Shown: positions 1 to 5,354 of the stretch, one piece after another
Position numbering within the stretch: position 1 is the first letter of the stretch
Layout of the letters: every line of letters starts with the position of its first letter
Assembly: GCA_017860085.1 (NCBI GenBank)
Contig: JAFNAJ010000081.1
Span: forward strand, 1-8,921
Length of the DNA: 8,921 bases
Direction of reading: 5' to 3'
Source: Acidobacteriota bacterium
GTDB taxonomy: Bacteria > Acidobacteriota > Vicinamibacteria > Vicinamibacterales > JAFNAJ01
Translations under genes and position numbers: made by a program
The notes under the pieces: model-generated
What the model was told of the DNA's origin: nothing
Databases searched by the model: none
Seen by the model: only the letters and a program-made list of their open reading frames with translations

Positions 1-40
1 CACGCTAGCCAGGATGGGTTCTTGATCGTGCGTGAAGATG

Positions 41-72
41 GCGGGCCGGATCCCTCGCGGGATTCGGCCCGC
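41..72. terminator. Strong inverted repeat, possible terminator of an upstream gene
   Basis: Bases 41-54 pair with 59-72 around a 4-base loop (TCGC at 55-58). Thirteen of 14 pairs are Watson-Crick and the remaining one (49/64) is a G-T wobble. It is the longest perfect-type hairpin I found in the window. No T-run follows on the plus strand, so it is not a textbook intrinsic terminator; it could also be a transcript-stabilising or REP-like element. A short frame at positions 2-25 ends in TGA 16 bases before the stem, and another frame stays open from 1 to a TAG at 139-141. Either could be the end of an upstream gene, but the pieces are too short to identify, so I call no gene in 1-186. Confidence 0.45.
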
Positions 73-114
73 CGCGCGTACAGGCCGCTTGCCCCGCCGG
101 GCGCGCTTGCCCAT

Positions 115-144
115 TTGGGGAGGCTCGGCCGCTCACGCTAGAAT
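115..144 (+). promoter_or_regulatory. Candidate sigma70-type promoter for the rhodanese gene
   Basis: TTGGGG at 115-120 and TAGAAT at 139-144 are separated by 18 bases. The -10 hexamer matches the TATAAT consensus at four of six positions; the -35 matches only at TTG. A transcription start near 151 would give a leader of about 36 bases before the ATG at 187. As the next four genes and more follow in the same direction with short gaps, this promoter could also feed the ligase run. This is pattern matching only. Confidence 0.4.
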
Positions 145-153
145 GGACGTTTC

Positions 154-169
154 GCCCGCCCCAGCGGGC
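154..169 (+). promoter_or_regulatory. Hairpin in the 5' leader just before the ribosome binding site
   Basis: Bases 154-159 (GCCCGC) pair perfectly with 164-169 (GCGGGC) around a CCCA loop. If transcription starts near 151, this stem lies at the very 5' end of the message and ends four bases before the GGAGGA ribosome binding site at 173-178. That placement would suit 5'-end stabilisation or modulation of initiation. GC-rich DNA makes short stems common, so the role is uncertain. Confidence 0.3.
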
Positions 170-186
170 TCCGGAGGAACACTCGC

Positions 187-657
187 ATGACGACGACAAG
201 GGTCGCCGCCGTGGCCTTGGCCGCCGGTGTCGCGATGCTGACGGCCGTGGAGCGACCAGTGTCGGCCCGGTCCGGCGCCTCGGGCGCCAGCGCCATGGGG
301 GCGCCCGCTCCCCAGTTGGCCGAGTCAGCGGCCGACCGGATGCCCATGGCGGAGTTCAAGCGTCTCCTCGATGCCGGGACCGTGATCGTCCTCGACGTAC
401 GCGGCACGGCCAGCCACCGCGACGGTCATATCCCCGGCTCGCTGTCGGTCCCTCTCGATGCCGTCGGCGAGCGGGCCGGCGAGTGGAAGACCGAGACGAA
501 GCCGATCGTGACCTACTGCAGTTGACCGGATGAGCACACGAGCGCCCGTGCGGCGCTCTTGCTGAAAACGGGTGGGGTGAAGAAGGCCTACGCGCTGCTC
601 GGCGGCTACAACGCGTGGGTGGCAGCCGGCTACCCGGTCGCGCGCGGGAACAGGTAG
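187..657 (+). CDS. Secreted rhodanese-like sulfurtransferase, probable selenoprotein (in-frame UGA = Sec113)
   Basis: The ATG at 187 follows GGAGGA at 173-178 with good spacing. Reading through the TGA at 523-525 gives 156 residues ending at TAG 655-657. Residues 1-27 look like a Sec signal peptide: an Arg near the start, an apolar stretch about 6-21, and V-S-A at 25-27 as a cleavage motif, so the mature protein is likely periplasmic. The rhodanese domain covers about 52-152, with LDVRG (69-73), HIPGS (81-85), the active-site strand IVTYC (107-111) and the C-terminal GGYNAW (about 141-146). The stop codon separates YCS from PDEHTSARAA, normal rhodanese sequence on both sides. Related proteins, as I recall them, read Y-C-x-C-P there, so the UGA stands at a Cys position. 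Aligning the following T-S-A-R helix start with the canonical C-x4-R-S loop puts residue 113 at the catalytic position, with Cys111 as possible partner. A SECIS-like hairpin follows. Alternatives are a Cys-to-stop mutation or a sequencing error; selA/B/C/D are not in the window. Confidence 0.75.
523..561 (+). promoter_or_regulatory. Sec UGA codon and bacterial-type SECIS stem-loop
   Basis: UGA is at 523-525. Bases 540-546 (GAGCGCC) pair perfectly with 552-558 (GGCGCTC), leaving a five-base apical loop CGTGC at 547-551. Beyond one C/T mismatch (539/559) two further pairs form (538/560 and 537/561). The loop begins 22 bases after the UGA (21 bases between) and carries G at its second position followed by U. 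Established features of bacterial SECIS elements are a hairpin inside the coding region immediately downstream of the UGA, a short apical loop with a G among its first two bases, and a UGA-to-loop distance of roughly 16-37 bases; all three are met. It would recruit SelB with Sec-tRNA. GC-rich sequence yields hairpins by chance, so comparison across homologues is what would settle it. Confidence 0.65.
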
Positions 658-659
658 GG

Positions 660-673
660 CGGGCTTCAGCCCG
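660..673 (+). other. Short hairpin between the rhodanese gene and the ligase run
   Basis: CGGGC at 660-664 pairs with GCCCG at 669-673 around a TTCA loop, three bases after the rhodanese TAG. There is no U-tract, so it is at best a weak attenuator or processing stem. The 65-base gap (658-722) contains nothing else I recognise and no distinct promoter, so cotranscription of the rhodanese with the downstream genes is possible. Confidence 0.25.
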
Positions 674-722
674 GCTGCAGGCACGGAGCGCATTTCCGCG
701 CGGAGACGACGATCGGAAGGCC

Positions 723-1823
723 ATGTCGCACCGTTTCACCATCGGCGTCGAGGAGGAGTTCCAGATCATCGACCCGGCCACGTGGGGCCTGCGGTCGCAC
801 GTGTCGGAGCTGATCGAGTCGGGGGCCCCGTCGCTCGGCGACCAGATCAAGCGTGAGCTGCACCAGTCGATCGTGGAGGTGGGCACCCGCATCTGCCGGG
901 ACGTGGCCGAGCTGCAGGACGAGGTGACGCGCGTGCGGCGCGAGCTCATCTCGTCGGCCGAGCGGATTGGCCTGCGCATTGCGGCGGCGGGCACCCACCC
1001 GTTTGCGACGTGGCAGGACCAGCTCATCTCGCCGGGCGAGCGCTACAGCGCCCTGCTCGAAGAGATGCAGCTGCTGGCGCGGTCACTGCTGATCTTCGGA
1101 CTGCACGTGCACGTGGCGATGCCCGACCGTCGGGCCACGATCGACCTGATGAACGCGGCCCGCTACTTCCTGCCGCACCTGCTCGCGCTCTCGACGAGCT
1201 CGCCGTTCTGGGGCGGGCACGAAACCGGGTTCCGATCGTACCGCACCACGGTGTTTCGGCGATTCCCGCGCACCGGCGTGCCCGATCACTTCGGGTCGTG
1301 GGGCGAGTACGAGGACTACGTCAATCTGCTGGTCGAGCTCCATTGCATCGACGATGCCAAGAAGATCTGGTGGGACCTGCGGCCACACCCGTACTTCGGC
1401 ACGCTCGAGTTCAGGGTCTGCGACGTTCCGACCCGGGCGGACGACACCATCGCGCTGGCCGCGTTGATCCAGGCCATCATCGTCAAGCTGCACAAGCTCT
1501 ACCAGAAGAACCAGGGGTTCCGCCTCTACCGGCGAGCCCTGATCCAGGAGAACAAGTTCCGCGCCGCCCGGTGGGGCCTCGACGGCAAGCTGATCGACTT
1601 CGGCAGGCGCGCCGAGGTGCCCATGCGTGACCTTGCTCACGAATTGCTCGAGTTCGTCGACGACGTCGTCGATGAGCTGGGAAGCCGACAGGCCATTGGG
1701 CGTATCGGCCGCGTGCTCGAGGACGGCACGAGCGCCGATCGCCAGCTGCGTGTGTTCCACGACACGGGGAGCCTCTCCGCGGTGGTGGAGCACGTCGTGG
1801 CCGAGACGCGCGCGGGATTGTGA
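723..1823 (+). CDS. ybdK: YbdK-family carboxylate-amine ligase (GCS2-type glutamate-cysteine ligase-like)
   Basis: The 366-residue protein matches the GCS2/YbdK family along its length; E. coli YbdK has about the same size. Family enzymes use ATP to join an amino-acid carboxylate, typically the gamma-carboxylate of glutamate, to an amine, and YbdK itself has weak glutamate-cysteine ligase activity. Visible motifs are the metal/ATP-binding GVEEEFQ (8-14), GTHPF (90-94), GLHVHV (126-131), SSPFWGG (159-165), WWDLRPHP (216-223) followed by GTLEFRVCD (226-234), and ENKFRAARWGLDG (276-288). The ATG at 723 is preferred over a GTG at 615, because 615 would overlap the rhodanese C-terminus and add residues that are not family-like. 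GGAAGG at 715-720 is the ribosome binding site, placed rather close. It is the first gene of a five-gene run of amide-bond enzymes. The actual substrates cannot be read from the sequence, and the symbol denotes the family, not proven glutathione synthesis. Confidence 0.9.
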   Translation: MSHRFTIGVEEEFQIIDPATWGLRSHVSELIESGAPSLGDQIKRELHQSIVEVGTRICRDVAELQDEVTRVRRELISSAERIGLRIAAAGTHPFATWQDQLISPGERYSALLEEMQLLARSLLIFGLHVHVAMPDRRATIDLMNAARYFLPHLLALSTSSPFWGGHETGFRSYRTTVFRRFPRTGVPDHFGSWGEYEDYVNLLVELHCIDDAKKIWWDLRPHPYFGTLEFRVCDVPTRADDTIALAALIQAIIVKLHKLYQKNQGFRLYRRALIQENKFRAARWGLDGKLIDFGRRAEVPMRDLAHELLEFVDDVVDELGSRQAIGRIGRVLEDGTSADRQLRVFHDTGSLSAVVEHVVAETRAGL

Positions 1824-1850
1824 GCCGGGCCGGTGCCCGGAGGAGTGGGT

Positions 1851-2816
1851 ATGACCATCGGACTGATCGTTGGCCGCGAGTACAGCTTCCCGCCCGCGTT
1901 CCTCGACCGGGTCAACGCGATCGGGCGCCCGCACGGGATCACGGCGGAGTTCGTCAAGCTGGGCGGCACGAAACTGGACGAGCCGGCGCGCTACAAGGTG
2001 ATCGTCGACCGGCTCTCGCACGAGGTCGAATACTACCGGGGCTACCTGAAGCACGCGGCCCTCAACGGGACGTACGTGATCAACAACCCGTTCTGGTGGA
2101 CGGCCGACGACAAGTTCTTCAACTACACGGTGATGGCCAGGCTCGGGCTGGCGATTCCGAAGACCGTGTTGCTGCCCCAGAAGGGGTACCCGGCCGACGT
2201 CGACATCCTGCCGGAGTCGCTGCGCAATCTCGAGTATCCGGTCGACTGGGACGCCCTGCTCGACTACGTGGGACGGCCGGCCATCCTCAAGCCGTTCTCG
2301 GGCGGCGGATGGAAGCACGTCTACAAGGTGCACAACCGCGAGGAACTGCTGGCCGCCTACGACGGCACGGCGCCCTACTGCATGACGCTGCAGGAGTTCA
2401 TCGATTTCGATCGCTACGTGCGGTGCTTCACGTTTGGCAAGACCGATATCGTGCCCGTGCGCTACGACCCGCGAGCGCGGCAGTACATCATCGATCACCA
2501 GTACCTGGATGACGAGCTGGGCGCGAGGGTGGTGCGCGACGCCCAGACGATCAACCAGGCGCTCGGGTACGAGATGAACACGATCGAGTTCGCGATCAAG
2601 GACGGGGTGCCATACGCGATCGATTTCCTGAACCCTGCCCCGGACTTCGAGCGCGACCGCATCACGGCGCACTACTTCGACATGGTGGTCGAGAAGATGG
2701 CCAACCTGGTGATCGATCGAGCGCTGAATGGGTCGCCGGCGAACCCGTGGCCGCGGTGGGAAGAGATGACCGGCCTGGGCAGGTCCTCGGGCTTCGTCGG
2801 CCAGCCAGCCCGGTAG
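1851..2816 (+). CDS. RimK-like ATP-grasp carboxylate-amine ligase
   Basis: The 321-residue start at ATG 1851 has GGAGGAG at 1839-1845; a GTG at 1833 lies upstream of that site and is less likely. ATP-grasp ligases activate a carboxylate as acyl phosphate and couple it to an amine. Residues 1-75 form the N-terminal preATP-grasp-like domain. NNPFWWTADDKFF (78-90) and the following VMARLGLAIPKTVLLP (94-109) resemble the segment preceding the grasp in RimK/glutathione-synthetase relatives. RPAILKP-FSGGGWKHV (142-157) is the ATP-binding Lys and flexible glycine loop, and TLQEFI (179-184) is the adenine-contact strand. The metal-binding end motif is IEFAIKDGVPYAIDFLNPAPD (245-265), where the usual E-x-N is D-F-L-N (Asp258, Asn261). 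The 27-base gap after the YbdK gene suggests one operon. The amine and acid substrates are unknown. Confidence 0.8.
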   Translation: MTIGLIVGREYSFPPAFLDRVNAIGRPHGITAEFVKLGGTKLDEPARYKVIVDRLSHEVEYYRGYLKHAALNGTYVINNPFWWTADDKFFNYTVMARLGLAIPKTVLLPQKGYPADVDILPESLRNLEYPVDWDALLDYVGRPAILKPFSGGGWKHVYKVHNREELLAAYDGTAPYCMTLQEFIDFDRYVRCFTFGKTDIVPVRYDPRARQYIIDHQYLDDELGARVVRDAQTINQALGYEMNTIEFAIKDGVPYAIDFLNPAPDFERDRITAHYFDMVVEKMANLVIDRALNGSPANPWPRWEEMTGLGRSSGFVGQPAR

Positions 2817-2826
2817 CAGGTTGAAG

Positions 2827-4182
2827 ATGCAGGGCGCGATTGATTACTGGCATTCGCTGTTGCGAACGGACGTCGAGCTGTCGGCGCCCTTCTGGGACGC
2901 CCTCGCGACGCGGATGCGCGACGAGCACCTGACGTTTGGCGGCCGGCTGAACTGCCCGTTCCTGCGACCGATGTTCCTCTCGCCAGACGAACTCCACCGG
3001 GTGAGGGTGGTGGCCGAGGTCGTTGCGCGGGTCGGCGAGCGTGTCGTGGCGGCGGCGATGGAGGACCGCGCGCTGCTCGGCGAGCTCGGGCTGAGCGATG
3101 CCGAGCGGGCGCTCGTGGACCTCGATCCCGGCTACGCGACGGCCAGCACGGCCTCGCGCCTCGACTCGTTCCTGCTGCCGCACGCGCTCGCCTTCGCGGA
3201 GTACAACGCCGAGTCGCCTGCGGGGCTCACGTACACCGAGGGCTTGTCGGAGGTCTTCGACTCGCTCGAGGCGATGGCCCGCTTCCGCGAACGGTACCGC
3301 ACCGAGCACTTCCGTCTGACGTCGGGCATCCTCGAGGCGCTCATCGCCAGCTACCGGGAGTGGGGCGGCACGGCCAGCCCTCCGACCATCTGCATCACCG
3401 ACTGGCGCGAAGTGCCGACCTGGGCCGAGTTCAAGAACATCGAAGCGCGGTTCGAGCGGATGGGCGTGCCGACGATGGTGGTCGACCCGCGTGAGCTCGA
3501 GTTCGACGGCCGCCGCCTTGCGGCTGCAGGCCGGACCATCGACCTCGTCTACCGCCGCGTGCTGATCAACGACATCGTGGCGCGTCCTGCCGAGTGCGCG
3601 GCGCTGGTGGACGCGTACCGGGCCAGGGCGGTGTGCGTGGCCAACACCTTCCGCTGCAAGATCCCCCACAAGAAGGCGTTCTTCGCCGTGCTGACCGATC
3701 CCCGGCACGAGGCGCTGTTCTCGGCAGAGGAGCGGGAGGTCTTCTCGAAGCACGTGCCGTGGACCAGGGTGGTGGCCGACGAACGTACGACCGCCGACGG
3801 CCTTGAGGTCGACCTGGTCGAGTACATGCGCCATGCGAAGGACTCGCTGGTCATCAAGCCCAACGACGAGTACGGCGGCACCGGCGTGATCCTCGGGTGG
3901 GAGGTTGACGAAGCCGAGTGGGAGCGCGCCATCGAGCACGCGGTGGTCGCGCCGCGCGGCACGTGGATCACGCAGCGCCGCATCGAGGTCCGCCGGGAGA
4001 CCTTTCCCTTTGTCGAGCAGGCCGGGCACGTCGTGCTGCGCGACATGCTGGTCGACTTCGCCCCCTACCTGTTCCGCGGCAAGCTGGGAGGCTTCCTGAC
4101 GCGCCTCAGCGGCAGCGGGCTCGCCAATGTCACGTCGGGGGGCGGGCAGGTGCCGGCCTTCGTCGTCGAAGAGCGACGGTAG
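2827..4182 (+). CDS. Circularly permuted ATP-grasp-like protein (glutathionylspermidine-synthase-like)
   Basis: From ATG 2827 the protein has 451 residues; a TTG at 2821 in the same frame is the only near alternative, and AGG at 2818-2820 is a weak ribosome binding site at good spacing for 2827. I recognise the type from several segments: AFAEYNAESPAG (122-133), DLVYRRVLINDI (239-250), CKIPHKKAFFAVLTD (277-291), LVIKPNDEYGGTGVILGWE (341-359; ATP-binding Lys and glycine loop), TWITQR (379-384) and the tail DFAPYLFRGKLGGFLTR (410-426) then SGGGQVPAFVV (437-447). The metal-ligand segment EYNAESP comes before the ATP-binding loop, opposite to the standard ATP-grasp order, which is the signature of the permuted class. 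Expected role: ATP-dependent amide bond formation. It starts 10 bases after the preceding gene and is surely cotranscribed. The exact reaction is not predictable. Confidence 0.75.
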   Translation: MQGAIDYWHSLLRTDVELSAPFWDALATRMRDEHLTFGGRLNCPFLRPMFLSPDELHRVRVVAEVVARVGERVVAAAMEDRALLGELGLSDAERALVDLDPGYATASTASRLDSFLLPHALAFAEYNAESPAGLTYTEGLSEVFDSLEAMARFRERYRTEHFRLTSGILEALIASYREWGGTASPPTICITDWREVPTWAEFKNIEARFERMGVPTMVVDPRELEFDGRRLAAAGRTIDLVYRRVLINDIVARPAECAALVDAYRARAVCVANTFRCKIPHKKAFFAVLTDPRHEALFSAEEREVFSKHVPWTRVVADERTTADGLEVDLVEYMRHAKDSLVIKPNDEYGGTGVILGWEVDEAEWERAIEHAVVAPRGTWITQRRIEVRRETFPFVEQAGHVVLRDMLVDFAPYLFRGKLGGFLTRLSGSGLANVTSGGGQVPAFVVEERR

Positions 4183-4193
4183 GCCGGGGTCTC

Positions 4194-5354
4194 ATGCCTT
4201 TCGATTGCCGCTATCGGGCGCGATTCGGGCCTGAGGTCTGCCTCACCGAGTGCCCCACGGCGACGCCGCTCTCGACCTTTCACCAGGCGAGGGTGGAGCG
4301 CGCCGCCGACCTGCCGCCGGCTGATCCACGGCTGATCGATGTCGCGGTGCTCGATATGCACCACGGCTGGCCCAACCTCGGCCACGACGCCATCGTGCAC
4401 GCGGTGCAGAACGCGGTCTGTGACATCACGCACGATCTCGGGGCGGTCGACCTCGGGTTTCGCGTGACGTCGTACGACGTGCGGCACTTCCACGCCATTC
4501 CCGAGCCACCCGGCGCGCGCCACCTGCTGTATGTCGGAACCGGAGGCCCGGGGCACCTCGATCCTGGGCGCAACGACGGCGTCTCGGAAGGCTCGCAGGG
4601 CATCACCGAGGATCCCGCCTGGGAGCGTCCCCTCTTCGCGCTGTTCGACCGGATTCGTGAGACGCCCGACGCCTCCCTCCTGGCGGTCTGCCACACGTTC
4701 GGGGTGATGTGCCGTTGGCTGGGCATCGCGGACCCGAGGCTGCGTGGCGCGGAAAAAGGGGGCAAGAGCACGGGCATCGTCGAGAACATCCTCACCGAGG
4801 AGGGCGTGGGCCATCCGTGGTTCTCGCGATTTGCCGGGGCGCTGCCCGACGGCCGACGCCTGCGCGTGCTCGACAACCGGCTCTACGACCTGGTCCCCCG
4901 CGGCCCGCTCCCCGAGGGGGTCACCGCAATTGGCTACGAGACACTGGGCCTCGGCGGCCCCCCGGGCGACGCCTTGACGATGGTGGAAGTGGCCCGCGAC
5001 CGGGATGGCGTGATGCCGCGCATCTTTGGCGTGAACCACCACCCCGAGATCGTCAACCGTCCGCGTCAGATCCACATCCTTCGGAAGAAACTGGAGCGCG
5101 GCGACGTGACGGAGGCGTGGTACGAGGAGCGCATGCGCACGCTCACGCAGCCCATCTCCGACGACTGGGGCGACCGGCTGCTGCACCTCAGCGCCAGCTA
5201 CACCTTCATGGCCCCGCTGCGGTTCCAGTTGTATCGTCTCGCGCGCGAACGCGCCCAGGCGCTCGGGTTGTCGATGCACCTCGACGAGCGCCGGATGCCG
5301 CTCACCTACGACGTGGCGAGCGACTCGCTGCCGGTGACACAGCGCGGGCAATGA
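4194..5354 (+). CDS. Class I glutamine amidotransferase-like protein
   Basis: The 386-residue frame begins at ATG 4194, 11 bases after the previous stop; GGGG at 4186-4189 is a weak ribosome binding site. The class I amidotransferase core spans about 45-290: VAVLDMHHG (50-58) on the first strand, the oxyanion segment LYVGTGGPGH (112-121), the nucleophile elbow LLAVCHTFGVM (162-172) with Cys166, and NHHPEI (281-286) supplying His283 and Glu285. In amidotransferases these residues release ammonia from glutamine. The elbow lacks the usual Gly before the Cys (Ala-Val-Cys) and the segment from 290 to the C-terminus has no synthetase domain, so it may instead be a gamma-glutamyl hydrolase or peptidase acting on a ligase product. 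It has no signal peptide. It sits between two ATP-grasp genes in the run and overlaps the next gene by 4 bases. Confidence 0.75.
   Translation: MPFDCRYRARFGPEVCLTECPTATPLSTFHQARVERAADLPPADPRLIDVAVLDMHHGWPNLGHDAIVHAVQNAVCDITHDLGAVDLGFRVTSYDVRHFHAIPEPPGARHLLYVGTGGPGHLDPGRNDGVSEGSQGITEDPAWERPLFALFDRIRETPDASLLAVCHTFGVMCRWLGIADPRLRGAEKGGKSTGIVENILTEEGVGHPWFSRFAGALPDGRRLRVLDNRLYDLVPRGPLPEGVTAIGYETLGLGGPPGDALTMVEVARDRDGVMPRIFGVNHHPEIVNRPRQIHILRKKLERGDVTEAWYEERMRTLTQPISDDWGDRLLHLSASYTFMAPLRFQLYRLARERAQALGLSMHLDERRMPLTYDVASDSLPVTQRGQ

Noticed and set aside
1..141. Open frame from the left edge to a TAG at 139-141, possible tail of an upstream gene
   Set aside because: It runs through the 14-bp inverted repeat and into the -10 box of the rhodanese promoter, and its Arg/Pro/Ala-rich translation resembles non-coding GC-rich sequence. 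Not enough to call a gene.
187..525. A 112-residue truncated rhodanese ending at the TGA, i.e. a pseudogene
   Set aside because: The frame after the TGA keeps intact, well-conserved rhodanese sequence with no other lesion, the stop sits at the active-site Cys-type position, and a SECIS-like hairpin follows. A recent nonsense mutation or sequencing error remains possible but is less economical.
615..722. N-terminal extension of the YbdK protein from a GTG at 615
   Set aside because: It would overlap the read-through rhodanese C-terminus in another frame and add 36 residues unlike the family; the family start aligns with the ATG at 723, which has a purine-rich site before it.
658..722. Possible precursor peptide or small RNA in the gap before the ligase run
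   Set aside because: No start codon with a ribosome binding site and no credible reading frame; only a 5-bp hairpin is present.
1083..2672. Minus-strand open frame of 529 codons
   Set aside because: It is antisense to the YbdK and RimK-like genes, a mirror frame produced by high GC codon bias; its translation is rich in R, V, H, D and shows no family motif.
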